The position numbers and the translations under genes were made by a program. From Halobacteriovorax sp. (lineage in GTDB: Bacteria > Bdellovibrionota > Bacteriovoracia > Bacteriovoracales > Bacteriovoracaceae), in contig PBIO01000031.1 in NCBI GenBank assembly GCA_002720865.1, positions 124,001 to 188,000 of the forward strand: a DNA stretch of 64,000 nt, given 5' to 3'. The notes beneath the pieces are model-generated. The model did no database searches. It had not been told where the DNA came from and saw only the letters and a list, made by a program, of their open reading frames with translations. Positions 1-7,942 of the stretch are shown here, piece after piece. Position 1 is the stretch's first letter. Every line of letters begins with the position of its first letter.

Positions 1-836
1 TCGATAAGAGGATCGACATCAGGAGTGGGTAGGTCGCAAGTGAGGCTATCTATTAAAGGGGAGACAAGTTCATAATCGGTCTCACCAAAAATCTTCACCC
101 AAAGCTTTGAAAATGAAGTTGAGTTTATGGGAAGGGAGAACAGGATTTTCTTTTTGTTAAAATACTTTGAAGTTTTAAGGATAAGATCTTTATAGGTAAT
201 AGACTCCCCATTAACAACGTCGATAGTTTTATCGAAGAAGCTAGAGTTGTTGATTGAAACCTTTACGATTTTGGTTAGGTCATCAATAAAGATCGCCTGA
301 GTTTTACTCTCTGTCCACTTCGGAAGAACCATCCCTGGTAAGTTAAAAACCAAATTTTTCAAAATTTCAAAAGATGAACCACCATCTCCGGCAATCATGC
401 CCGCTCTTAGAACTGTTACCGGAATTCCCGTGGCCTTAAAAACATCTTCAACTTCTCGGCGGCTTTCTAAATGTTTACTTACATCAGATTTAGGAAGCAA
501 TCCTCCAAGGTAGATAATTTGCTTTACCCCTGCACTCTTACAGGCCCGAGCAAAATTATCGGCGATTAATAGATCCGCATCTTGAAAATCACCTTGAAAA
601 AGTCTTGTTGAAGGCATCATGGAATGAACCAGGTAAATTGCAATATCTGTATCTTGTAACGCTTCTTTAGAGCTTTGATAGGAAAAGAGATCCGCAGAAA
701 CCCAAGAGAGCTTTGGGTTCCCAGATTCTCGATTACTTCGGCTAAGTCCTTTTATCACTAACTCACTATCTTCGAGCTGCTTTAATAGATTCTTTCCTAC
801 GTAGCCAGAAGCTCCAGCGATGGTGACTCTTGTCAT
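1..836 (-). CDS. NAD(P)-binding atypical SDR protein, 5' part (cut by window edge)
   Basis: The frame is open from an ATG at 836 to the left edge, about 278 codons, so the C-terminus is missing. The N-terminus carries a Rossmann glycine motif, GASGYVG at residues 8-14. About residues 105-140 show a YLGGLLP segment followed by HLESRREVE and a TVLRAGMIAGDGGSSFE-type stretch. These are typical of the NmrA-like NAD(P)H-binding proteins that are often fused to a DUF2867 domain; that domain would lie beyond the edge. The classical Tyr-x3-Lys catalytic pair is not obvious, as expected for atypical SDRs. Substrate unknown. It is transcribed divergently from the membrane-protein gene at 978. Confidence 0.8.
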   Translation of the reverse strand, partial: MTRVTIAGASGYVGKNLLKQLEDSELVIKGLSRSNRESGNPKLSWVSADLFSYQSSKEALQDTDIAIYLVHSMMPSTRLFQGDFQDADLLIADNFARACKSAGVKQIIYLGGLLPKSDVSKHLESRREVEDVFKATGIPVTVLRAGMIAGDGGSSFEILKNLVFNLPGMVLPKWTESKTQAIFIDDLTKIVKVSINNSSFFDKTIDVVNGESITYKDLILKTSKYFNKKKILFSLPINSTSFSKLWVKIFGETDYELVSPLIDSLTCDLPTPDVDPLI

Positions 837-865
837 TTGTCTATCTCCATGTCTAAGACACTGCC

Positions 866-901
866 TAATCTTATGTTAACCCTAAGTGCTCGATAAGATT
901 A
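866..901. promoter_or_regulatory. candidate operator between divergent genes
   Basis: TAATCTTAT at 866-874 is matched by its exact reverse complement ATAAGATTA at 893-901, with 18 bases between. It lies in the 141-base gap between the divergent SDR gene and the membrane-protein gene. It could be a regulator site or a chance AT-rich repeat. No regulator gene adjoins it. Confidence 0.25.
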
Positions 902-977
902 ATACTTTATGCTCTGTCTAGGCCATGTTGATTGTTCGTACATTAGATTCTGCTAGTATCGACTAAAGGAAGAGGAC

Positions 978-1403
978 ATGGACACAACACTCTTTATCAT
1001 ACAGCTCTTTTGCTGCTTTAGCCTCTTTGGGCTTATCTGGACCATACAGCTCGTTCACTATCCCGCATTTTTAGAAATAGACCCTAAGTCATTTTCTGAT
1101 TTTTCGGAAACACATAGTAAGAGCATCAGTTTTTTCGTAGCTCCTCTAATGATCGTAGAACTGATTACTGGGGCACTACTTTTATTATCTTCGCCTAATG
1201 CTCAGTTCTTTACGAACTTTATTGGTATTCTTATTCTTTGGTCTAGCACTATCTTTTTAAGCGTTCCTTGCCATCAAAAACTTTCTAAAGGCAAAGATAT
1301 CGGCACAATCAAAAAACTTATTAGCACAAATTGGCTAAGGACCATTATTTGGAGCCTTAGAACATTTCTTTTACTAAGTATTTTACTGGAGAAGGTAAAT
1401 TGA
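978..1403 (+). CDS. small four-helix inner-membrane protein, function unknown
   Basis: This 141-residue protein has four predicted membrane helices, at about residues 5-26, 50-72, 77-97 and 120-138. It carries a conserved-looking QLVHYPAF motif at 24-31, at the end of the first helix. The ATG at 978 follows AGGAAGAGG and is well supported. Its stop overlaps the TTG start of the next gene, so the two are translationally coupled and probably act together in the membrane. Four-helix proteins with a (Q)LVHYP motif recur in environmental bacteria, but I know of no assigned function. Confidence 0.75.
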   Translation: MDTTLFIIQLFCCFSLFGLIWTIQLVHYPAFLEIDPKSFSDFSETHSKSISFFVAPLMIVELITGALLLLSSPNAQFFTNFIGILILWSSTIFLSVPCHQKLSKGKDIGTIKKLISTNWLRTIIWSLRTFLLLSILLEKVN

Positions 1404-2431
1404 AAAAGAACTGGATGGGTATCACGCTCTTGTGGGCAGGTATTTATAATATCGTTTGGGGAACCTGGGTTGTTCTCTTTCCTCTTCATGTCTTTGAACT
1501 GACTGGGGCTACTCCTCCTAAGTATCCTGAGCTTTGGCAATGTGTGGGAATGATCGTTGCCGTTTACGGATTAGGTTATTTAATTGCGGGAACAGCTCCC
1601 TTAAAGCATTGGCCAATTGTACTCGTTGGTTTTTTAGGTAAGATTTTCGGACCTATTGGTTTTGTTGTAGCGATTAATAATAATGTTTTTCCCCTTGAGT
1701 TTGGGTGGAATATTGTTTTTAACGACCTTATTTGGTGGATACCCTTCGGAATGATTCTCTATAGAGTGAGTAGGCGATACTCTAAGGCTCCCATGCGAAC
1801 TATTAAAGAAGAGGAGTTTAAAAATTTTGAAGATCGGGATCGTGCCCGTTTTATAAACTCACTTTCTGGATATAAGTCCGCTAACCTGATTGGAACGGCA
1901 GACAATAGTGGAAATACTAATCTTTGTATTGTTAGCTCTGCCTTTCATCTAGGGGCCAATCCCGCTCTTATGGGATTTATTATAAGGCCTGATTCAGTCC
2001 CAAGGGACACTCTCACCAATCTAAGAGAAGGGGGTGTTTGCTCCCTTAATCATGTTCATCATTCTTTTATCGAGAAGGCCCATCAAACCAGTGCCCGCTA
2101 TCCAAAGGATCTAAGCGAGTTTGATGCCTGTCTTTTAACACCAATGTTTATTGATGGATTCCCCGCTCCCTTTGTGGCGGAGTCAAATATTAAAATGGGT
2201 CTTAAAATCATTCGCGAAGAAAAACTTTCGGAGAACGGAACCCATCTTATCATCGCGCAAATTGTAGACGTGCATATTCCTTCAGATTGTCTCCATGAAG
2301 ATGGGAGAGTGGATATAGAAAAAGCCGGCAGTGTTTGCGTAGCCGGACTTGATACTTATTACGAAGGGCAAAGGCTAAAAAGATTTTCTTATGCCAAACC
2401 AGGCCTTAGGCCAAAATCCTTGGAGGATTAA
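1400..2431 (+). CDS. membrane-anchored flavin reductase-like protein (fusion)
   Basis: The protein has two parts. Residues 1-125 hold four hydrophobic helices (about 8-28, 48-66, 72-92, 105-123). Residues 150-343 resemble the flavin reductase-like / FMN-binding split-barrel family: a NLIGT strand, a NLCIVSSAF segment, a FIIRPDSVPRDT segment typical of FMN phosphate contact, then CSLNHV. The start is TTG at 1400, preceded by GGAGAAGG and overlapping the previous stop. An in-frame ATG lies four codons downstream. The domain is usually soluble, so membrane tethering is unusual. It may use FMN to reduce or oxidise a lipid or quinone-type substrate, but the substrate cannot be read from sequence. 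Confidence 0.8.
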   Translation: MKKNWMGITLLWAGIYNIVWGTWVVLFPLHVFELTGATPPKYPELWQCVGMIVAVYGLGYLIAGTAPLKHWPIVLVGFLGKIFGPIGFVVAINNNVFPLEFGWNIVFNDLIWWIPFGMILYRVSRRYSKAPMRTIKEEEFKNFEDRDRARFINSLSGYKSANLIGTADNSGNTNLCIVSSAFHLGANPALMGFIIRPDSVPRDTLTNLREGGVCSLNHVHHSFIEKAHQTSARYPKDLSEFDACLLTPMFIDGFPAPFVAESNIKMGLKIIREEKLSENGTHLIIAQIVDVHIPSDCLHEDGRVDIEKAGSVCVAGLDTYYEGQRLKRFSYAKPGLRPKSLED

Positions 2432-2602
2432 ATGTTCGGACTTTTTAAAAAGGACCCTGTTAAAAAACTTGAAGAGCAGTACAGTAAAAAAATGGAAGAG
2501 GCCATCAATGCCCAAAGAAACGGAGATATCGACGGCTTTAGCAAGCTCTCTTTCGAAGCGGATCAAATTGATAAACAAATCGAAGAACTAAAAAAACAAT
2601 AA
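2432..2602 (+). CDS. DUF6435-type small protein
   Basis: A 56-residue protein begins MFGLFKKDPVKKLEEQY and ends in a Lys/Glu-rich helix. The ATG at 2432 directly follows the upstream stop, with GGAGG inside the preceding codons as ribosome binding site. Length and the MFxxFKxDPxKKLxxxY start match the DUF6435 family of short, mostly helical cytoplasmic proteins of unknown role. A longer open frame overlapping here in another phase is spurious. It probably belongs to the same operon as the two membrane proteins upstream. Confidence 0.8.
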   Translation: MFGLFKKDPVKKLEEQYSKKMEEAINAQRNGDIDGFSKLSFEADQIDKQIEELKKQ

Positions 2603-2608
2603 GCGATA

Positions 2609-3322
2609 CTAAGCGTCTGGGAAACCAAGGCGGCCTATGATGGGAAGCTTGAGGGCCGGGCGTAGGAAATCAATTCCAAAGACAAGGCCTAGAATATTGA
2701 CTTCGATACCTTCGGTGACTCCGAGGGTAAGACCCAGAAGACCGTAAAGAGAAAATTGAAAGCCCATTCCCCCGGGACTTTTATCAAACATGATGGAATC
2801 CGCTAAAAAATCTTTTCCGACCGCGTGAGGGGGAAGCTCCACCGTTAGCTCGTCAGTATTTCGAATAAGATAGTCCACGAATGTATTGCTATTGGGACCA
2901 GGAAAAACTCGATAGGTTCCGCCTCGGGGATATTTTTTAATAAGCTTTTCAAGATGATCGATGACCTTATCGGCCTTCTCGCCTCTTAAGGTTTGGTAAA
3001 TTGTAGGTTTATTTCCGTACCAATAGCGATCGGGAAGATCTTTCTTAACGCTAACGGAAGTAGGACTTCTTCTTAGGTTCCATCCGATAACCTGGGCCAC
3101 GGTGTACTCTTTTTCGTCTTTTCTTTTCCAGCTAACCCAAGGATGAATGCCAAAATAACCACGCCAAGAAAAGGCCCGGGCTCCGTAGACTTGGACAATG
3201 GATTCTTTAAGGTCTTGAGGCTTAGGGGCAATCTCAGCTGATTTACGGCTGGCCGTGCGCCATGAGCCATTAGAACTACAAGAAGAGAGAATAAATAGGG
3301 AAGTAATCATCAATATTTTCAT
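2609..3322 (-). CDS. DUF3750 family lipoprotein
   Basis: I chose the ATG at 3322, which gives 237 residues, because it yields a clean lipoprotein signal (MKILMITSLFILSSCSS, lipobox LSSC). An upstream in-frame start would bury the signal. The body has VQVYGARAFSWRG, HPWVSWK, RYWYGNKP and a YRVFPGPNSNTFVDY segment, which match DUF3750, a family found in lipoproteins and membrane proteins of proteobacteria. The Asn/Pro-rich NSNTF stretch and conserved aromatics suggest a catalytic or binding fold, but no function is known. It is probably anchored in the outer membrane facing the periplasm. Its 5' region faces the divergent exporter gene. Confidence 0.8.
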   Translation of the reverse strand: MKILMITSLFILSSCSSNGSWRTASRKSAEIAPKPQDLKESIVQVYGARAFSWRGYFGIHPWVSWKRKDEKEYTVAQVIGWNLRRSPTSVSVKKDLPDRYWYGNKPTIYQTLRGEKADKVIDHLEKLIKKYPRGGTYRVFPGPNSNTFVDYLIRNTDELTVELPPHAVGKDFLADSIMFDKSPGGMGFQFSLYGLLGLTLGVTEGIEVNILGLVFGIDFLRPALKLPIIGRLGFPDA

Positions 3323-3377
3323 CTTCCCTAGCTTAGGATGATTGTCACCGCCCTGCAAGGGGACTATGCTTTTGTCT

Positions 3378-4280
3378 ATGTCAAATCGGGCCAAAGGCTA
3401 TTTTTGTATTCTCTTCGGGACTTTCTGTGTGGGCGCCGTATCGGTGACCTCAAAGAATGCACTTTCCCATATGAGCACACTTTGGTTTTTAAGCTGGATG
3501 TACTTCTTTTCAACTTTTTTAAGTTTTCCATTTGGTAAGAAAATTGAATTTCCTAAAGAGAAAAGGGATTGGTGGTATTTTGCCCTTCATATTGGGGGAA
3601 TCGTTTTTGGATGGTTTGTTTCAATTTCTGGGCTTCAGTATTTAGATGCGCCTACGGCCGCCTTTGTTTCTCGTTTTGAGTTTCCTATTTTAATGATGAT
3701 CTCCATGCTTTTTCTGCAGGAGAGTTTAGGAAAAATAATTTATCCGGTTATTTTAATGAGTATTTTTGGGGTGGTGGTGATGACGGATGAAGGGATTCTT
3801 CGGGATGTCTTGGCCGTGAACCTTGGGAAAAACTGGGGAATCTTTTTGGTGATGATCTCGGCCTTTGGCTTTGCTCTTGGGGAGCTTGGAACTAAGACCA
3901 TTGCTGGAAAGATTGATTCTAGGGTTTTTACGTTTTTTAGGAACCTAATCATCCTACCTTTTTTCGTGGTCATGGCCTTGGCCGTGGATGGCCTAGTGGT
4001 TCCGACGAAAGAGGGGCTATTTTGGGCCGCGGCCTGCGCCTTGGCCGGACCAGTCCTAGCGCGAATCTTTTATATGGAGGCCCTTAAAAGGATTCCTCTT
4101 GGGCACGCTACAATCTTTACCCAGCTAGAGCCCATCCATTCTCTTTTCTTTGCCTTTATCCTTGGAATGGAGCTTCCTGAGGGCAGGGAGTATTTAGGCG
4201 GCGCGTTTATTCTTCTAAGTTGTTTAATTCTAGTCGTATCTCAGTACCTAAGGCCGGACAGGCGCAAAATTTTGGTGTAA
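3378..4280 (+). CDS. EamA/DMT-family transporter
   Basis: This is a hydrophobic protein of about 300 residues with some ten membrane helices in two repeated EamA halves. An LxYLDAPTAAFVSRFEFP-type segment ends the first half, and ILARIFYMEALKRIPLGHA with a FTQLEPIHSLFFAF segment marks the second. These are hallmark motifs of drug/metabolite (RhaT/EamA) exporters. The start is uncertain: ATG 3378 puts Lys/Arg just before helix 1; ATG 3366 has AAGGGG too close; TTG 3342 is also in frame. Substrate is probably a small metabolite or amino acid, not determinable here. Confidence 0.85.
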   Translation: MSNRAKGYFCILFGTFCVGAVSVTSKNALSHMSTLWFLSWMYFFSTFLSFPFGKKIEFPKEKRDWWYFALHIGGIVFGWFVSISGLQYLDAPTAAFVSRFEFPILMMISMLFLQESLGKIIYPVILMSIFGVVVMTDEGILRDVLAVNLGKNWGIFLVMISAFGFALGELGTKTIAGKIDSRVFTFFRNLIILPFFVVMALAVDGLVVPTKEGLFWAAACALAGPVLARIFYMEALKRIPLGHATIFTQLEPIHSLFFAFILGMELPEGREYLGGAFILLSCLILVVSQYLRPDRRKILV

Positions 4281-4314
4281 AAAACCAGCAAAATAATTCA
4301 TCGCAGGAAAAACT

Positions 4315-5904
4315 ATGATCAGCACAGATAATGTAAGTCTGGCCTTTGGCGGGCGTAAACTTTTTAACGACGTAAATATTAAGTTCACACCAGGAAATTG
4401 CTACGGACTTATCGGGGCAAATGGGGCCGGAAAATCTACCTTTGTAAAAATTCTTTCAGGGGAGCTTGAGCCTCAGACTGGTTCGGTAAATATTACTCCA
4501 GGGCAAAGACTATCGGTCTTAAAGCAGGATCACTTTGCTTATGATGAGTACCCAGTTCTTCAGACGGTTATGATGGGTAACGATGTGCTCTTTAAGATCA
4601 TGAAAGAAAAAGATGAAATCTATGCCAAAGAAGATTTTTCTGATGAGGATGGAATTCGCGCCAGTGAACTTGAGGCTGAGTTTGCTGAGATGAATGGATG
4701 GGAAGCGGAGTCTGATGCTGGGATTATGCTCGCCGGTCTAAAAATTGGAACAGAATATCATCATAAGCTTATGAAAGATTTAACTGGTCCAGAAAAAGTT
4801 AAGGTTCTTTTGGCCCAGGCTCTTTTTGGTAACCCTGATATTTTACTTCTGGATGAGCCTACCAACCATCTTGATATCGCGGCCGTTAAGTGGCTTGAAA
4901 ATTTTCTTATGAACTTTAAAAATACCGTTATCGTGGTTTCTCACGATAGGCATTTTTTAAATAAGGTTTGTACCCATATTGCTGATCTTGACTTTGGAAA
5001 GATCAACACCTTTGCTGGTAACTATGACTTTTGGAGAACTTCTTCAGAGCTAGCTCAGCGTCTTCGTAATGATGAAAATAAAAAGATGGAGCAAAAAGCA
5101 GCGGAGCTTAAGGCCTTTATTCAAAGGTTCTCGGCCAATGCTTCTAAATCAAGCCAGGCAACCTCAAGACAAAAGCAGCTTGATAAGCTTCAGTTAAATG
5201 ATCTTCCTCAAAGTTCTCGTAAATATCCTTATGTGCATTTTAAGCCCCTAAGGGAAGCGGGCAAAGAGCTTCTTAAGGTCGATGGGATCACTAAATCAAT
5301 TGATGGAGTAAAGCTTCTAGATAATATCCGCTTTCAAATGCAAAAAGGTGAGAAAATTATCTTCTTAGGTGATAACTCTCTTGCTACGACCACGCTTTTT
5401 CAAATTCTAGGAGGAGAAGCAGAGCCGGACTCAGGAACTTATGAATGGGGAGTAACAACTACTTTAGGTTATTTCCCAGCTGATAATAGTAAGTATTTTC
5501 AATCTAATGATAATCTTATTGATTGGCTTCGCGAGTACTCAGAAGAAAAAGATGAAAACTTTATTAGAGGTTTTCTAGGAAAGATGCTTTTTTCAGGTGA
5601 GGAAGCAAAGAAAAAATGTAGCGTTCTCTCCGGTGGTGAAAAAGTTCGCTGTATGCTTTCAAAAATGATGTTAATGGGGGCCAATGTTCTTATGCTAGAT
5701 GGCCCAACAGATCATTTAGACCTTGAAAGTATTCAGGCCGTGAATGAAGGGCTTACTGAATTTTCTGGTACAGTTCTTTTTTCAACTCACGATCACGAGT
5801 TTATTCAAACCGTGGCGAATCGTGTGATCAATATTGAAAAAGGCCAGATCGTTTACGACAAAAAGATCACTTATGATGAGTATCTGGATGAGATTCTTAA
5901 GTGA
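4315..5904 (+). CDS. ABC-F ATPase, YbiT type, with one degenerate ATP site
   Basis: This soluble, 529-residue protein has two ATPase domains and no membrane part. Domain 1 has an intact P-loop (GANGAGKST, 34-42), an altered signature (LTGPE, 156-160), an intact Walker B (DEPTNHLD, 180-187) and the switch His (SHD, 209-211). The linker contains RFSANASKSSQATSRQKQLDK, diagnostic of the YbiT/EttA-like ABC-F group. Domain 2 has a broken P-loop (GDNSLATTT, 352-360, no Lys), an intact signature (LSGGE, 438-442) and DGPTDHLD (462-469), where the catalytic Glu is Gly. ABC-F proteins act on the ribosome. The altered elements all belong to one composite site. It lies just upstream of, and overlaps, the GTG start of the next gene. 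Confidence 0.9.
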   Translation: MISTDNVSLAFGGRKLFNDVNIKFTPGNCYGLIGANGAGKSTFVKILSGELEPQTGSVNITPGQRLSVLKQDHFAYDEYPVLQTVMMGNDVLFKIMKEKDEIYAKEDFSDEDGIRASELEAEFAEMNGWEAESDAGIMLAGLKIGTEYHHKLMKDLTGPEKVKVLLAQALFGNPDILLLDEPTNHLDIAAVKWLENFLMNFKNTVIVVSHDRHFLNKVCTHIADLDFGKINTFAGNYDFWRTSSELAQRLRNDENKKMEQKAAELKAFIQRFSANASKSSQATSRQKQLDKLQLNDLPQSSRKYPYVHFKPLREAGKELLKVDGITKSIDGVKLLDNIRFQMQKGEKIIFLGDNSLATTTLFQILGGEAEPDSGTYEWGVTTTLGYFPADNSKYFQSNDNLIDWLREYSEEKDENFIRGFLGKMLFSGEEAKKKCSVLSGGEKVRCMLSKMMLMGANVLMLDGPTDHLDLESIQAVNEGLTEFSGTVLFSTHDHEFIQTVANRVINIEKGQIVYDKKITYDEYLDEILK

Positions 5905-6482
5905 GAATAGTCCTATCAGTTTTAGTTCTTCTTTTTAGTGAATTTGCATTCGCCAATATTACGGTGGGCACTTTTGGCCCTCCTTTGGGAAGAGTTAGAG
6001 AAGAGGCCTTAAAAAAGGAAAGTGCTTTTTCAACTAAGCCCTATGTTGGTATTTTTTATAAGTATCAAACCTCATCCCCATGGGTCTTTGATTTTGAATT
6101 TGATTATGTTTTCCCGCAAGAGTCTTATGAAAATATACAAAGTCCTAAGACTCAATCAAAAAGATTTCTTTGGCATGTAAATGGAAATTACTATACGGGA
6201 GGCGGACTTGTTTACGGAATCGCCGGACTTTCTACCGTGGTAACTAAAGTTACTGGGGAAGGGGGAAGTGTGGATGTTAGCGGAAGTACTTTTTATCTGC
6301 CAAAAGAGCCGGAAAACTCCTCTTATAATATGACCATCAACCTAGGTGCTGGTCTCGATTTTATGAAAACTTATTTTGCTGAATTTAAAACTCATATTTG
6401 GAGACCTCTTAGTGGAGACGCTAGGGCCTTTTCTTTTTCTTTAGCACTTAAATTTCAATTTTTTGGAGGAAGTGGAATATGA
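5901..6482 (+). CDS. exported beta-rich protein, probable small outer-membrane barrel
   Basis: 193 residues with a signal peptide (MRIVLSVLVLLFSEFAFA, cleavage before NITVG). The body has alternating aromatic/polar strands and ends in a phenylalanine-rich strand (FSFSLALKFQFFGG), typical of an eight-strand outer-membrane barrel. The start is GTG, overlapping the upstream TGA by four bases (GTGA). The stop overlaps the next ATG in the same way (ATGA), so it is coupled to both neighbours. Function not recognised. Confidence 0.65.
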   Translation: MRIVLSVLVLLFSEFAFANITVGTFGPPLGRVREEALKKESAFSTKPYVGIFYKYQTSSPWVFDFEFDYVFPQESYENIQSPKTQSKRFLWHVNGNYYTGGGLVYGIAGLSTVVTKVTGEGGSVDVSGSTFYLPKEPENSSYNMTINLGAGLDFMKTYFAEFKTHIWRPLSGDARAFSFSLALKFQFFGGSGI

Positions 6483-7273
6483 AAACTCTATTACTCTCTT
6501 TTATTGCTCTAGTTTCCTTTGGAGCAAATGCTTTTACCTTAATTAGCCAGACAGCAGAAACTTATAAAGATTCAAATGAGATTATCATCAATGTTGCCAG
6601 TGATGGTTGCTCAACAGGGCCATCTGCCGAGGCGCTTTTAGATCTGGCCATGAAAGCAGCTGAGGCCTATTGGAATTCTGTTGAAACCGCTAATATTCAA
6701 TTTAAAGAAGGAAAAGTCGTTGCCGCAACAGCAGCTGGACAGGACTTTTCTAATTTTGTCGATGAAGCAAGACAAGTTGGAATTAATACCGTCATTATTG
6801 GTTGTAGCACTAATATGTCAGCGACGGCCGCGGCCGTTGGTGGCTCTGGTGGCGCGGATAAGGCCCGCTATGGCGCCGTTCTTATGAAAGACGTGGCCGT
6901 AAATTTTAATCGCGGAGAAGAAATTACCATGGCCATCTTGGCCCATGAACTTGGTCATGTACTTGGCCTTGGTCATAGCCGCCACGGTTTGGCCCTTATG
7001 GATTCCAGTGGTGGAGCCGTAGGTCTTAATAAATTAACTCAAGATGATCGTGATGGAGCTACTTATCTTTATCCCTATGGAAAAAGTCCCAGTGGTTGTT
7101 TTAATTCATTATTAAGTATCGATGATATTAGTAGGCCATCAGATAAGAAGAAGGATTTTCTCTACTCGATGCTAATCGGTTTTATTTTATTGATAACTAT
7201 GAAGTACCTGGTCCAATTGTTTTTTAGTTATTATCGGAACCATGGCATCCTCATGAGGAAGGCCCACTCCTAA
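6479..7273 (+). CDS. matrixin-type zinc metalloprotease with C-terminal membrane tail
   Basis: A signal peptide (residues 1-18) is followed by a metzincin catalytic domain. The zinc motif is HELGHVLGLGHS at 156-167, with the three His at 156, 160 and 166 and the catalytic Glu157. The Met-turn is ALMDSS at about 172-177. This is the M10 (matrixin) pattern, so the protein is an exported peptidase. Unlike most short bacterial matrixins it ends in a hydrophobic helix (227-249) plus a basic tail, which could anchor it to the membrane. The last 28 codons run antisense into the end of the nitroreductase gene, so the native C-terminus may have been extended by loss of a stop codon. Confidence 0.85.
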   Translation: MKTLLLSFIALVSFGANAFTLISQTAETYKDSNEIIINVASDGCSTGPSAEALLDLAMKAAEAYWNSVETANIQFKEGKVVAATAAGQDFSNFVDEARQVGINTVIIGCSTNMSATAAAVGGSGGADKARYGAVLMKDVAVNFNRGEEITMAILAHELGHVLGLGHSRHGLALMDSSGGAVGLNKLTQDDRDGATYLYPYGKSPSGCFNSLLSIDDISRPSDKKKDFLYSMLIGFILLITMKYLVQLFFSYYRNHGILMRKAHS

Positions 7274-7843
7274 TACCATGAAGGGACGTTCCTCACTCGG
7301 ACGATCAAGTAGAGTGCCTAAAAACTGCATGCGTTTAGGCGTATAGGTTAGGCAATTAAGCCCTGAGAGATGGAGTGCTGAGATTAGCATCCCCGTGGCA
7401 ATTCCCGCCGATTCTTTGGCGTAATAATTCGTACTTTTTTCTTCCCCTTCCTCTAAGTCAAAGTGGCGATAAAAAACCGCAATAAGGTAGGGAACAGTTG
7501 TGATAAATTCTTTTTTGGCGTCTAGGTTTAAATGCTTTAAATCTCTAAGCCATTTCTTATTTGGTTTTTCTACATAGAACCGCCTCTCCTCAATTTCGGA
7601 TAGCTTTCTAATCTTTGATTTAAGCTCAGGGTTTTCTATTACGCAGAAGCTCCAAGGCTGTTTATTGGCCCCGCTTGGGGCCAGACCAGCTACTTTTATT
7701 GCGTTGTGAATAAGCTCCCTGTTCGGCTTTTCGGGCGAAAACTCTCGAATCGTTCTTCTATATTTGAAGATTTCCGCTAACTTGCGGCTAATCTCAAGAG
7801 ATTCAGCTTCGTTAAATAGGGCAGCTTTAAAGGGTATTTTCAT
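7187..7843 (-). CDS. nitroreductase-family FMN oxidoreductase (iodotyrosine deiodinase-like branch)
   Basis: 218 residues. The N-terminal FMN phosphate motif RRTIREF is followed by GLAPSGANKQPW, then a YYAKESAGIATGMLISALH helix, and TPKRMQFLGTLLDRPSEERPF. This combination, including ERPF.VLGVGLP near the C-terminus, fits the IYD/BluB-like branch of the nitroreductase superfamily, which reduces or dehalogenates aromatic substrates using FMN and NAD(P)H. The actual substrate is unknown. A perfect 22-base palindrome lies just upstream, between this gene and divergent astB. The 3' end overlaps the convergent protease gene by 87 bases. Confidence 0.85.
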   Translation of the reverse strand: MKIPFKAALFNEAESLEISRKLAEIFKYRRTIREFSPEKPNRELIHNAIKVAGLAPSGANKQPWSFCVIENPELKSKIRKLSEIEERRFYVEKPNKKWLRDLKHLNLDAKKEFITTVPYLIAVFYRHFDLEEGEEKSTNYYAKESAGIATGMLISALHLSGLNCLTYTPKRMQFLGTLLDRPSEERPFMVLGVGLPHEDAMVPIITKKQLDQVLHSYQ

Positions 7844-7856
7844 TCGTTTTAAATCC

Positions 7857-7878
7857 TTTTGTTAATGTATTAACAAAA
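7857..7878. promoter_or_regulatory. perfect palindromic operator between nitroreductase and astB
   Basis: TTTTGTTAAT at 7857-7866 is followed by GT and then its exact reverse complement ATTAACAAAA at 7869-7878. This ten-base-arm, two-base-gap palindrome has the size and spacing of a dimeric repressor site (TetR, MarR or GntR class). It sits in the 99-base gap between the two divergent starts, so it could control both. No regulator gene is adjacent. Confidence 0.55.
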
Positions 7879-7942
7879 TTAAGAGCTCTTGTCTATAGCT
7901 TTTTTGCCATCTAAGCTAAATCCTTCAAAAAGCGAGGGTTTA

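Noticed and set aside
1274-1540. 88-codon minus-strand ORF under the membrane-protein genes
   Set aside because: It is antisense to two well-supported coding frames, has no plausible ribosome site and no recognisable domain.
2391-2591. 66-codon plus-strand ORF over the end of the flavin gene and the DUF6435 gene
   Set aside because: It is out of frame with both real genes, which have good starts and family matches.
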